Positions 27,411 to 35,718 of a stretch of 64,000 nt of DNA are shown in pieces. Below the pieces are notes generated by a model, which saw nothing but the letters and a program-made list of their open reading frames with translations, was not told the DNA's origin and searched no databases. The stretch is from Paenibacillus gyeongsangnamensis (GTDB lineage: Bacteria > Bacillota > Bacilli > Paenibacillales > NBRC-103111): NCBI RefSeq assembly GCF_027533625.1, contig NZ_JAQAGZ010000009.1, forward strand, positions 1 to 64,000. Direction: 5' to 3'. The translations under genes and the position numbers were made by a program. Numbering within the stretch: position 1 is the stretch's first letter; every line of letters starts with the position of its first letter.

Positions 27411-28571
27411 ATGAAGGAAGTTCGAGTAGGGATGATCGGATATAAATTTATGGGCAAAGCTCACAGCCATGCATACCGGGATTTGCCGATGTTTTTCCCG
27501 CAAGCGGCCAGGCCGGTGATGAAGGCGATTTGCGGGCGAGACCCGCAAGGGGTAAGGCAGGCCGCGGCCCAATTCGGCTGGGAAAGTCACGAGACGGATT
27601 GGCGGGCGCTGCTGGAGCGGGACGATATCGACCTTATCGATATCAACGCGCCGAGCGACGCTCACAAGGAGATCGCACTGGCGGCCGCGAAGGCGGGCAA
27701 GCATATATTCTGCGAGAAGCCGCTGGCCCTGACCTTGGCCGATTCCCGTGAGATGCTGGCGGCTGTTCAGGCGGCGGATGTGAAGCATATGGTCGGCTTC
27801 AATTACCGGTTCGCTCCGGCCGTGCAGCTGGCCAAGAAGCTGGTTACCGAAGGACGGCTCGGCCAAATTTATCACTTCCGGGCTTGGTTCTTACAGGACT
27901 GGATCATCGATCCGGAATTCCCTCTTGTCTGGCGGCTCCAGAAGGAGGTGGCCGGCTCCGGCTCCCACGGCGACCTGGGCGCGCATCTGATCGATCTCGC
28001 CCATTACCTTGTCGGCGACATGACCGAGGTGATCGGCATGAGCGAGACGTTCATCAAGGAGCGTCCGGTGCCGTCTTCGATGACCGGCCTGAGCGCCAAG
28101 GGCAGCAAGGACGCGCCGAGGGGACCGGTGACGGTGGACGATGCGACGCTGTTCCTGAGCCGGTTCGCGAACGGGGCGCTGGGCAGCTTCGAGGCGACGC
28201 GGTTCGCGGCGGGGCACCGGTGCACCAATGCGTTTGAAATTAACGGCAGCAAAGGCAGCGTGAAATTCGATTTCGAGCGGATGAACGAGCTGCAGGTTTA
28301 TTTTGCGGACGATGAAGGCGATGTGCAGGGGTTCCGAAGGGTGCTGGCGACCGATCCGGCACACGCTTATGCGGACGCCTGGTGGCCGCCGGGCCATACG
28401 ATCGGCTACGAGCATACGTTTATCCACGAGACGGTGGAGCTGATGCAGGCGCTGGCCGAAGACCGCCAGCCGCAGCCGAGCTTTGTGGACGGGGTTAAAT
28501 GCCAGCAGGTGCTTGAGGCGGTGGACCTGTCCGTCGCCGGGCGGCGCTGGGTGCAAATAGATGAACTATAA
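27411..28571 (+). CDS. Gfo/Idh/MocA-family oxidoreductase 1
   Basis: 386 residues. Rossmann start VRVGMIGYKFMGKAHSHAYRD-like (positions 3-22), catalytic-lysine motif CEKPLAL (about residue 101), and a C-terminal substrate domain with SHGDLGAHLIDLAHYLVGD (about 185). Members use NAD(P) to oxidise sugars, inositols or their derivatives. GGGAGGGTG precedes the ATG. The stop lies just before the ThuA gene, so they are co-transcribed. Confidence 0.9.
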   Translation: MKEVRVGMIGYKFMGKAHSHAYRDLPMFFPQAARPVMKAICGRDPQGVRQAAAQFGWESHETDWRALLERDDIDLIDINAPSDAHKEIALAAAKAGKHIFCEKPLALTLADSREMLAAVQAADVKHMVGFNYRFAPAVQLAKKLVTEGRLGQIYHFRAWFLQDWIIDPEFPLVWRLQKEVAGSGSHGDLGAHLIDLAHYLVGDMTEVIGMSETFIKERPVPSSMTGLSAKGSKDAPRGPVTVDDATLFLSRFANGALGSFEATRFAAGHRCTNAFEINGSKGSVKFDFERMNELQVYFADDEGDVQGFRRVLATDPAHAYADAWWPPGHTIGYEHTFIHETVELMQALAEDRQPQPSFVDGVKCQQVLEAVDLSVAGRRWVQIDEL

Positions 28572-28587
28572 GGGAGAGCGGGCCGAG

Positions 28588-29310
28588 ATGAAAAAAGCGT
28601 TGATCGTATGGGGCGGATGGCTGGGCCATGAGCCGGAGCAGGTAGCCGGGATTTTCCGCGAATTGTTAGAGGCCGATGGCTTTGAGGTGGAAGTATCGGA
28701 TACGCTAGATTCGTTTAACGACGGTGTGAAGCTGAAGGGATTGGACTTGATCGTTCCGGTATGGACGATGGGCGAAATCTCGAAAGAGCAGGCCGCAAAC
28801 GTCTCAAAGGCGGTTCAGAGCGGCGTCGGCATTGCGGGCTGTCATGGGGGGATGTGCGATTCGTTCCGCAATAATGTGGATTGGCAGTTCATGACCGGCG
28901 GGCAATGGGTGGCGCACCCGGGTAACGACGGCGTGGAATATACGGTGAATATCAAGAGCAGCTCGAGTCCGCTCGTGGAGGACATCGAGGATTTCGCGGT
29001 GAAGAGCGAGCAGTATTATCTTCACGTCGATCCTACGGTGGAAGTGCTGGCGACGACGCGGTTCCCGGTCGTGGCCGGGCCGCATTCGCTGAATAAAGCG
29101 GTCGATATGCCGGTCGTCTGGACCAAGCGCTGGGGCGTCGGACGCGTGTACTACTGCTCTTTGGGCCACCATGCCGACATCGTCGATATGCCGCAGGTGC
29201 GGGAATTGATGCGGCGCGGCTTCGTCTGGTGCGCCGAAGGCAAAGCCAAAGCGGCTGCTGCTCAGGCTTCCGCGGATTTGCAGTATACGGGCATGGGGGA
29301 CAGCAACTAA
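28588..29310 (+). CDS. ThuA-family protein
   Basis: 240 residues. I choose the ATG at 28588, nine bases after AAGGGAGAG, over an in-frame ATG at 28561 that overlaps the previous gene. Opening strand KKALIVWGGWLGHEPEQVAG and the nucleophile-elbow-like GCHGGMCDSFRNN (about residue 94) are ThuA (trehalose-utilisation, class I glutamine amidotransferase-like) features. ThuA proteins act with Gfo/Idh/MocA dehydrogenases in 3-keto-sugar routes in several bacteria; the two flanking dehydrogenases fit that. Confidence 0.87.
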   Translation: MKKALIVWGGWLGHEPEQVAGIFRELLEADGFEVEVSDTLDSFNDGVKLKGLDLIVPVWTMGEISKEQAANVSKAVQSGVGIAGCHGGMCDSFRNNVDWQFMTGGQWVAHPGNDGVEYTVNIKSSSSPLVEDIEDFAVKSEQYYLHVDPTVEVLATTRFPVVAGPHSLNKAVDMPVVWTKRWGVGRVYYCSLGHHADIVDMPQVRELMRRGFVWCAEGKAKAAAAQASADLQYTGMGDSN

Positions 29311-29351
29311 ATCGATAGGGCGAAAAAGCCGGTTCTGGAGGGAACGAAGAA

Positions 29352-30455
29352 ATGTCTACTATTAAAGTAGGAATCGTGGGCTGCGGTAAAATCAGCGGCA
29401 TTTATTTCAAAAATTGCAGCTCTTACCCGAACATAGAAGTGGCCGCTTGCGCGGATTTAAATGTGGAGCGGGCCAAGGCGAGCGCCGAAGAGCACGGCGT
29501 GGCGAAAGCTTGCACCGTACCCGAGCTATTGGCCGATCCGGAGATCGACATCGTGATCAACCTGACGATTCCGGCGGCCCATGCCGACGTGTGCCTGCAG
29601 GCGCTCGAGGCCGGCAAGCACGTGTATGTGGAGAAGCCGCTTGCGGTTACGCGCGAGGAAGGGCAGGCCATTCTGGCCAAAGCCCGCGAGAAGGGACGGC
29701 TCGTCGGAAGCGCGCCTGATACGTTCCTCGGCGGCGGCATCCAGACCTGCATCAAGCTGATCGAGGACGGCTGGATCGGCACGCCGGTGGCGGCCACAGC
29801 CTTCATGATGGGCCGCGGGCACGAACACTGGCATCCGGATCCGGAGTTTTATTACGCCAAGGGCGGCGGACCGATGTTCGATATGGGACCTTATTACTTG
29901 ACGGCGCTGGTAGCGATGCTCGGTCCGATCCGCCGCGTGACCGGCTCCACCAAGGTGACGTTCCCGGAACGTACGATCACAAGCCAGCCCAAGTTCGGCA
30001 AGATGATTCAAGTCGACACTCCGACGCATGTGGCGGGCTTGCTCGACTTCCATGGCGGCGCAGTCGGCACGATCATCACGTCGTTCGACGTATTCGGGGG
30101 CGCCCAGCTGCCTCGCATCGAGGTATACGGAAGCCTGGGCACGCTTAGCGTTCCCGATCCGAATACGTTCGGCGGGCCGGTTCTTCTGAAGCGCCACGAC
30201 GCGAAGGAGTGGAAGGAAATCCCGCTGTCCCACGGCTACGCAGAGAACGGACGGGGGCTCGGCGTGCTCGATATGGCCTACGCGATCCACGGCGGCCGCA
30301 TCAACCGGGCGAACGGGGAGCTGGCTTACCATGTGCTCGAAGCGATGCACGGCTTCCACGACGCTTCGGACGAGGGCCGGCATTACCTCATGCAGAGCAC
30401 CTGCGAACGGCCGAAAGCGATGCCGCAGGGCTATGTGTTCGGCGTTTTGGATTGA
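29352..30455 (+). CDS. Gfo/Idh/MocA-family oxidoreductase 2
   Basis: 367 residues. NAD(P)-binding start [17 protein letters not shown], catalytic-lysine motif VEKPLAV (about residue 97), and substrate-domain block [18 protein letters not shown] (about 178). Paralogue of 27411-28571 but not close to it. GGAGGGAACG precedes the ATG. Last gene of the operon, closed by a strong terminator. Confidence 0.9.
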   Translation: MSTIKVGIVGCGKISGIYFKNCSSYPNIEVAACADLNVERAKASAEEHGVAKACTVPELLADPEIDIVINLTIPAAHADVCLQALEAGKHVYVEKPLAVTREEGQAILAKAREKGRLVGSAPDTFLGGGIQTCIKLIEDGWIGTPVAATAFMMGRGHEHWHPDPEFYYAKGGGPMFDMGPYYLTALVAMLGPIRRVTGSTKVTFPERTITSQPKFGKMIQVDTPTHVAGLLDFHGGAVGTIITSFDVFGGAQLPRIEVYGSLGTLSVPDPNTFGGPVLLKRHDAKEWKEIPLSHGYAENGRGLGVLDMAYAIHGGRINRANGELAYHVLEAMHGFHDASDEGRHYLMQSTCERPKAMPQGYVFGVLD

Positions 30456-30462
30456 ACGGAAA

Positions 30463-30506
30463 AGAGGACAGCGTGCGCATGCCTTGCGCGGGCTGTCCTC
30501 TTTTTG
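30463..30506 (+). terminator. terminator of the oxidoreductase-ThuA operon
   Basis: AGAGGACAGC (30463-30472) pairs perfectly with GCTGTCCTCT (30492-30501), followed by TTTTG. Confidence 0.9.
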
Positions 30507-30507
30507 T

Positions 30508-30608
30508 TGTTAAGAATTTATAAGTTTTTCACAACTTATAGCTTCGCATCAACCTTGATAAACGCGCTGGTCCTTGTAACACAAGGACGGCGTAGCCTTT
30601 TATCCTGG
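30508..30608 (+). repeat. repeat family A, full copy
   Basis: Starts GTTAAGAATTTATAAGTTTT and ends CTTTTATCCTGGG. Small differences from the other copies lie mainly in the first loop (TTTTTCAC instead of TTTTCGT) and preserve the stems. Confidence 0.85.
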
Positions 30609-30648
30609 GTGCCTGGCTGAGACATTCCTTTTCGGTCAAAAGCTTAGG

Positions 30649-30852
30649 TTAAGCCAGATGCTCTTTCAACGTCGAGACGAGCTGGTTCTTGACGTCGGCC
30701 CCGCTGTTTTTCCAGATGATCTCGAATAAAACTCCAAGGCCCGGAAGGGCTTGTTCCTCGCCGTCGATGGAGCTTGAAATGATATCGCTGAGCTCATCGT
30801 TGCTTTTGTCATGAACGCGTTCGATAATCGCTTGTCTGAGTGTTAGGATCAT
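30649..30852 (-). CDS. sspI: small acid-soluble spore protein SspI
   Basis: 67 residues: MILTLRQAIIERVHDKSNDE, then the diagnostic LPGLGVLFEIIWKNS block and a C-terminal TLKEHL. SspI is a minor spore protein made only in the forespore, so the organism forms endospores. AAGGAAG upstream of the ATG. In B. subtilis sspI lies next to ysgA, and the same neighbourhood is seen here. Confidence 0.9.
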   Translation of the reverse strand: MILTLRQAIIERVHDKSNDELSDIISSSIDGEEQALPGLGVLFEIIWKNSGADVKNQLVSTLKEHLA

Positions 30853-30945
30853 ATCGTCGGGGTCTTCCTTTCTCCATGGAAATCGATAACGGGAATGTGC
30901 TTCCTTTAATATGCGCGGAACAGGGAAGGTTCATGCTTCGTTTTT

Positions 30946-30974
30946 TGGTTCTATGGGCTTCGATTTGGTATAAT
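30946..30974 (+). promoter_or_regulatory. housekeeping-type promoter of the KtrA-like gene
   Basis: TTGGTT (30946-30951), 17-base spacer, TATAAT (30969-30974), 30 bases before the start codon. Confidence 0.65.
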
Positions 30975-31004
30975 AACACTGTTGAACGAGGGGAGGCGTT
31001 GGAT

Positions 31005-31673
31005 GTGGCACTAGGAAAAAAACAATTTGCCGTCATCGGCATGGGCCGGTTCGGTTCCAGTGTAGCCAAGACGTTGTCGGAGCTCGACTTTGAGGTGCTG
31101 GCGATCGACAGCAGCGAGCAGCGTACTCAGGATGTATCGAACATCGTCACCCATGTAGTGCAGGCGGATTCGACCGATGAGGAAGCGCTTCGGGCGCTCG
31201 GACTCCGCAACTTCGACGTCGTAATCGTCGCAATCGGGCAAGACATCCAGGCGAGCATTCTGACGACGATCATCGTCAAGGAGATCGGGGTGCCGAAGGT
31301 CGTCGTCAAGGCCCAAAACGAGCTCCACGGCAAAGTGCTCCGCAAGGTCGGCGCGGACAAAGTGATTTATCCCGAACGCGATATGGGAATGCGGGTGGCG
31401 CATCATTTGATCTCTTCCAACATTATCGATTACATTGAGCTATCCGAGGATTACAGCATCATCGAGATTCAGGCTTCGAGCGCCATGATCGGACGCAGCT
31501 TGCAGCAGCTCGATATCCGGGCCAAATACGGCTGCAACGTCATGGCGATCAAGCATGGGGAGCGGATGAATATCGCCCCGAACGCCGAGGATTTGATTAA
31601 GGATAAAGACGTGCTCGTCGTCGTAGGAAGTAATGAAGATCTGCGGTCTTTCGAAAAGTCTTTTGCAGAATAA
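31005..31673 (+). CDS. KtrA/TrkA-type potassium-uptake regulator (RCK)
   Basis: 222 residues from the GTG at 31005, eight bases after GAGGGGAGG; upstream in-frame codons overlap the promoter. RCK_N with the Rossmann motif FAVIGMGRFGSSVAKTL binds nucleotide, and RCK_C (about 140-222) binds a second ligand. KtrA rings gate a KtrB membrane channel from the cytoplasm and usually respond to ATP/ADP and c-di-AMP. No ktrB is adjacent. The length matches KtrA. Confidence 0.9.
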   Translation: MALGKKQFAVIGMGRFGSSVAKTLSELDFEVLAIDSSEQRTQDVSNIVTHVVQADSTDEEALRALGLRNFDVVIVAIGQDIQASILTTIIVKEIGVPKVVVKAQNELHGKVLRKVGADKVIYPERDMGMRVAHHLISSNIIDYIELSEDYSIIEIQASSAMIGRSLQQLDIRAKYGCNVMAIKHGERMNIAPNAEDLIKDKDVLVVVGSNEDLRSFEKSFAE

Positions 31674-31753
31674 GCCGGATCGGTTGCTGTCTTGGCAATA
31701 TACGAACCTGTGTACATAGAACACGAATGGAATTATGGGAGATGGACGGCTAC

Positions 31754-32587
31754 ATGGAGTATAGAAGAAGCGGAAGCGCAGTGATCGAATCGCTGCAAAA
31801 TCCGAGAGCGAAGCAGTGGACGCAGCTGCTCGATAAGAAAGGGCGGGAGAAGCAGGGACGCTTCCTGATCGAGGGGATCCACCTCGTGCAGGAGGCGCTG
31901 CGGTCCGAGCTTCCTCCCGAGACGCTGGTTTATTCGGCAGCGAGGGAGGAAGCAGTTGAGCCGCTGCTGCAGGAGGCTTCCGCGCTTGGTGTGGAATGCC
32001 TGGCGGTGACCGAGCCGGTTCTTGCCAAGTGCACGGATACGCAAACGCCGCAGCCGGTCTTCGCCGTCGTGCCGAAGCTGCCGTGGCGGCCGCAGCAGCT
32101 GATCGAGGCGAGCCGCAGGGATGGGCTTGTCGTCGTTATCGACGGCATCCAGGACCCCGGCAACCTCGGCACGATCATCCGCAGCGCGGATGCGGTCGGA
32201 GCCACGGGCGTGCTGCTCGGGCGCGGCACGGTCGATTTGTACAATCCCAAGACGGTGCGCTCGACGATGGGCTCGCTCTTCCACCTGCCGATCGCCGAAG
32301 GCGCGCTTGGCGAATGGCTGCCGAAGGCGGCGGAAGCGGGCATCCACATCGCGGCGACGAGTCTGCAGGGCGCCGTCAGCTGCTACGAGCACGACTTCCG
32401 CCCGGCGACCTGGTTCGTCATCGGCAACGAGGGCGCCGGCGTGTCCGCGGAAGCGCTGGAGCTGTCGCAGCATCAGGTGCTGATCCCGATGCGCGGCCGC
32501 GCGGAATCGCTGAATGCGGCGATGGCGGCGACGGTCTTGCTGTTCGAGGCGATGCGGCAGCGGGGGATTATATTTCATTCTTCATAG
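31754..32587 (+). CDS. TrmH-family (SpoU) RNA methyltransferase, YsgA-like
   Basis: 277 residues. An N-terminal substrate-binding domain (IESLQNPRAKQWTQLL, about 10-90) is followed by a SpoU methylase: motif 1 DGIQDPGNLGTIIRSAD (about 135), motif 2 WFVIGNEGAGVS and motif 3 IPMRGRAESLNAAMAA (knot and SAM site). It methylates 23S rRNA or tRNA. The start could also be the ATG at 31742 or 31727. In related genomes ysgA precedes pheST; here an insertion-sequence end follows nine bases after the stop. Confidence 0.88.
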   Translation: MEYRRSGSAVIESLQNPRAKQWTQLLDKKGREKQGRFLIEGIHLVQEALRSELPPETLVYSAAREEAVEPLLQEASALGVECLAVTEPVLAKCTDTQTPQPVFAVVPKLPWRPQQLIEASRRDGLVVVIDGIQDPGNLGTIIRSADAVGATGVLLGRGTVDLYNPKTVRSTMGSLFHLPIAEGALGEWLPKAAEAGIHIAATSLQGAVSCYEHDFRPATWFVIGNEGAGVSAEALELSQHQVLIPMRGRAESLNAAMAATVLLFEAMRQRGIIFHSS

Positions 32588-32595
32588 AAAAAGAT

Positions 32596-32610
32596 GGGTT
32601 GTGTTGCAAA
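32596..32610. mobile_element. terminal inverted repeat of an IS6-family element
   Basis: GGGTTGTGTTGCAAA differs by one base from the GGTTCTGTTGCAAA end that is typical of IS6/IS240/IS431 elements. It lies directly between the ysgA-like gene and the remnant transposase and marks the left edge of the AT-rich island. I found no convincing partner end. Confidence 0.65.
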
Positions 32611-32649
32611 AATTAAAAACGATAATCTTAATCTTAGTTGATAAGAAAT

Positions 32650-33120
32650 TTATGCAGTCAACCCGAACAATTTACTGATCAAATCAACATTAGAAAGAAC
32701 AGGTGATATTTCAACCTGTTCTTTCCTGAGCATATGAAAAGCTTCAATTCCAGAAATTGTTTTCTCGACTGTCTGGAATGATTTGAATCCCATCATTGCA
32801 TTTGTTATTTTCTTTATAAATCGATGGTCCTGTTCTACAACGTTGTTAAGGTACTTTGTTTGTCTGATTATGGTTTCTTTCGAAAGCTCCTTTTCATTCA
32901 TTAACTGTTCCAGTGCGGGTGGATATGCAGGGTTCTTATCCACCGTGATCACACGCGGCGATTGATTGTGTGAGGATGATAACGCCTTCTTAAAAAAGCG
33001 TTTCGCAGCATGAATATCGCGGTTTTCGGAAAGCATGAAATCAACCGTGCTTCCTTCAGAATCCACTGCTCGATAAAGCTACTTCAAGTAGGGGCGAATT
33101 CGTTTGTCTATTTCAGGTCC
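32650..33120 (-). pseudogene. IS6-family transposase remnant
   Basis: The minus frame from 33066 to 32650 encodes the C-terminal 138 residues of an IS6-type DDE transposase (VDSEGSTVDFMLSENRDI, RVITVDKNPAYPPAL, then EQDHRFIKKITNAMMGFKSF). Just upstream in the same frame PEIDKRIRPYLK runs into a TAG (33081-33079) and then directly into LYRAVDSEG. The usual segment between them, which holds the first catalytic Asp, is missing, and a Tyr codon has become a stop. The element cannot move on its own. Confidence 0.8.
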
Positions 33121-33213
33121 TTGGCCAGGCTAGCTCCAAATTTAATTTTGTTCCCGTGACGCGAAATGTCGCCGGTGCTCCGTGACGGGGGGCGGTCAAC
33201 CTCGTTTTCCGGA

Positions 33214-33600
33214 TCAAGCGCTTTTAGGGGACAACGTCAACAGGTTGATTATTTCATTTTTTCCGTATAACTGCAACAGCAAGCAGTAATAACGGAAAAA
33301 AATACCAATAATTGGCGCAAATGCTGTATAAGCCTGTAAAAATTCGAACGAATAGGCGACATTGGGACGCGTAACAAGGGCGAAAACGACCAGAATAGCA
33401 CCCAACGGCAGCGTCAAGAACCGGTAATCTTTCAATTCCAGCACTTGGGCGATACCTATTATGGAGATATAGTAAAAAACCGTCACCCTATAATAAATGG
33501 AGATAAACCAGATTGTCGCTACAAGCACTTCGATCCATGTACAATGAACTTCATCCCCAAAGGGGATAATCTTGGAGGAGCCGGATGCGATGACCCGCAC
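33214..33600 (-). pseudogene. GerAB-type spore germination permease, C-terminal remnant
   Basis: The minus frame carries WIEVLVATIWFISIYYRVTV and then AQVLELKDYRFLTLPLGAIL and TRPNVAYSFEFLQAY, a clear match to the last third of GerAB/GerKB germination permeases (amino-acid carrier fold, inner membrane of the spore). The N-terminal two thirds are absent and the sequence before the match looks random. The 3' side runs through a stop into unrelated sequence and the IS6 remnant. A stranded fragment. Confidence 0.75.
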
Positions 33601-33611
33601 GTCCGGATCTG

Positions 33612-33640
33612 TGAGAGGCCCATGCAAATGCGCATGGGCC
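33612..33640. terminator. hairpin after the response-regulator gene
   Basis: AGGCCCATGC (33612-33621) faces GCGCATGGGCCT (33628-33639 region). There is no clear T run on either side, so its role as a terminator is uncertain. Confidence 0.35.
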
Positions 33641-33657
33641 TACTCGATATTGAATGT

Positions 33658-34329
33658 CTATTTGTCTTCCAGAGAGTTCAGAGAATCAATGTATCCATTG
33701 TTAAGCGCGTAATTCACAAGTTCTGCGCGTGATCCTAAGCACAGCCTTTTCATAATATTCGAACGATGTGTCTCTACTGTCTTTACGCTGATGTGTAGTT
33801 TGTTTGAGATCTCTTTGTGTGTAAATCCCTTCGCGAGTAAAATCAGCACTTCAGTTTCTCTAGGAGAAAGTTTATCAAAAAAAAATTCTTCTTCCTTAGA
33901 TTTTTGTAATAATCGTTCCCGAGTTTCATATGACAGGCGTTTTGGAAGATAGGGATGCCGTGTAGTTCCAGTTCGGAGCGCTTCTAAAATTTCTATGCTA
34001 TCATCATGTTTAAACAAAATACCGTCTACGCCTGCGGCCAGCATTTTTTCAACATGTGCATCGTCGTCAAACATAGTTAACATGACCATGCGTATTTGAG
34101 GGTATAACTCACGAATGTGTCTTGCTGTAGTAATTCCATCCAACCCATGAGGCATGTGTACGTCCATCAATATGGCGTCAGGAGTTAAGCGTTCAGCTAA
34201 TATAAGGGCTTCATCACCAGAAGATCCTTCGCCAACAACTACAATGTCAGACACACCTTCAAAAATAAGACATAATCCTTGACGAACAAGCGTATGGTCA
34301 TCGATAATCACAACTTTTATCGTCTGCAT
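33658..34329 (-). CDS. NarL-family response regulator
   Basis: 223 residues: receiver with phospho-acceptor in DAILMDVHMPHGLDG (about residue 56) and a LuxR helix-turn-helix LSPRETEVLILLAKGFTHKE then ISNKLHISVKTVETHR. Its start overlaps the kinase stop by a base. It is divergent from the sulfide:quinone oxidoreductase operon and the intergenic region holds two matching dyads (35454, 35566), so it probably controls that operon. Confidence 0.9.
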   Translation of the reverse strand: MQTIKVVIIDDHTLVRQGLCLIFEGVSDIVVVGEGSSGDEALILAERLTPDAILMDVHMPHGLDGITTARHIRELYPQIRMVMLTMFDDDAHVEKMLAAGVDGILFKHDDSIEILEALRTGTTRHPYLPKRLSYETRERLLQKSKEEEFFFDKLSPRETEVLILLAKGFTHKEISNKLHISVKTVETHRSNIMKRLCLGSRAELVNYALNNGYIDSLNSLEDK

Positions 34330-35378
34330 TAGGCATCATCCTTTGTTTCCCGGCTTTCGATTACAGGGTTAGGGAATTGGAGTTCGACTTTGGTACCATG
34401 ACCCGGCGATGAGATAATGTTAAGTTTACCATTTAATGCGGATACTCGTTCCTTCATGTTTTTCAACCCGTAACCGGGAGTGTCCTTGATGAAATTGGTG
34501 TCAAATCCCTGTCCGTTGTCTTCGATGGTCACAAAACATACCCTATCGCAGGAAAGTGAAACAAGGATTTGAGAAGCTTTACCGTGGAGAATTGCATTAT
34601 GCAAGGATTCCTGCACGATTCTGTAAACGTGCACAGCGCTTCGGTTTAAATCATCGTGCAGCCAATCCGCATCGATGTTGACTTCGATGACGCGGTCGTT
34701 CGATGACATCTGTTCTCCTAATGTTCGAATGGCTGCAGTGAGTCCTAGGTCGTATAGAACAGCTGGGTACAAATTCCGAGACATTGCTCTCACTTCTTCT
34801 GAACAAAGTTTCACTTGTTTGTTGATTTCTTCGATTTTCGTTTGTTGACTTGGGACATGACGTTTAAGATGTTCCAAACTAAGATTAATTGCGTAAAGTG
34901 TCTGGGAAATACTGTCGTGTAATTCCTGGGATATCCGCTTTCTCTCTTCTTCTTGAACCTCCAGTGTACGTTGATTTAATTGTGCGCGTGACTCCAATTC
35001 CTTGGTTTGACGTTCAATCGTCACATCGCGAATTGTGATAACCATATTTCGCGCATAAGCATTGTTTGTTGACGATAGAAATGTTCGACTCATTCCGACG
35101 GGTACGAGCGTTCCCATCTTTGTCGGCAGTTCGGATTCGAAATAACTCTGCGTTAGTTGGCTTGCTAAAAAGCATCGTTCTTCACCTTGGGGAACGGTTC
35201 TTTTTTGACAATAAAGACAATATGGGATGACATCCCCTAATTCCCATCCAGTAATTCGGGTTGCAGATGGATTGATATACACAATAATTCTGTTCTGATC
35301 CATAACTATAATTCCGTCATTAAGTAAATTAAACAGTTCTCGAAGTCTTTGCGCATCTTGATAAAGCTCATTGGTCAT
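34329..35378 (-). CDS. PAS-domain sensor histidine kinase with a cysteine cluster (NreB-like)
   Basis: 349 residues, no membrane segment. The N-terminal PAS (about 10-125) contains Cys54-x2-Cys57 and Cys69, spaced as in NreB-type oxygen sensors whose Fe-S cluster is bound by C-x2-C-x11-C-x2-C; the fourth position is Ala72 here. HisKA_3 follows with RKRISQELHDSISQTL (His about 153) and an HATPase with ESLHNAILHG and EDNGQGFD. A cytoplasmic redox, oxygen or persulfide signal is likely. GAGAGAGT precedes the start. Confidence 0.88.
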   Translation of the reverse strand: MTNELYQDAQRLRELFNLLNDGIIVMDQNRIIVYINPSATRITGWELGDVIPYCLYCQKRTVPQGEERCFLASQLTQSYFESELPTKMGTLVPVGMSRTFLSSTNNAYARNMVITIRDVTIERQTKELESRAQLNQRTLEVQEEERKRISQELHDSISQTLYAINLSLEHLKRHVPSQQTKIEEINKQVKLCSEEVRAMSRNLYPAVLYDLGLTAAIRTLGEQMSSNDRVIEVNIDADWLHDDLNRSAVHVYRIVQESLHNAILHGKASQILVSLSCDRVCFVTIEDNGQGFDTNFIKDTPGYGLKNMKERVSALNGKLNIISSPGHGTKVELQFPNPVIESRETKDDA

Positions 35379-35436
35379 CTGACTCTCTCCATTATGAAGT
35401 GCCTGAATGCAGGCAACAGGGTAACTACTTTAGAGA

Positions 35437-35452
35437 GTATCTGTATAGATAC
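35437..35452. promoter_or_regulatory. perfect dyad GTATCT-GTAT-AGATAC
   Basis: Six-base perfect arms directly beside the first NarL-type dyad in the divergent region between kinase and SQR gene. May be a further operator; the protein is unknown. Confidence 0.35.
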
Positions 35453-35453
35453 A

Positions 35454-35471
35454 ATCAGGGATTTCCCCTAT
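35454..35471. promoter_or_regulatory. candidate response-regulator site 1 (ATCAGGG-N4-CCCCTAT)
   Basis: Eighteen-base imperfect dyad, sister of the site at 35566-35583, in the divergent control region. The layout of two heptamers fits NarL-family regulators. Confidence 0.55.
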
Positions 35472-35565
35472 ATACTAATATGCATTTCAATTATACACTC
35501 TATTCATGAAGGGAGGAGAGTTATTGTCATCGCCATCCATTCACATATCAGTTTTTTCTCCGATA

Positions 35566-35583
35566 ATCAGGGTTTTCCCTGAT
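35566..35583. promoter_or_regulatory. candidate response-regulator site 2 (ATCAGGG-TTTT-CCCTGAT)
   Basis: Perfect seven-base arms around TTTT, about 140 bases before the SQR start. Shares ATCAGGG-N4-CCC with site 1. Confidence 0.6.
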
Positions 35584-35718
35584 ACATGTTCTCTTGCTAA
35601 AGTAGTACGTTTATAGCAGAACAACCAGCAACTTCTCGACGGCATATCGTTATTAACTATCATAACTAGTGGATATGGTGGTTAAAACCGAATTGAATTC
35701 TATTAGGAAGTGGAGTGA

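Noticed and set aside
32625..32652. TTAGTTGATAAGAAATTTAT next to the IS6 remnant resembles the left end of repeat family A
   Set aside because: Only about 20 bases match and none of the rest of the repeat follows; it lies inside the expected non-coding end of the insertion sequence, so I treat it as chance or at most a worn fragment.
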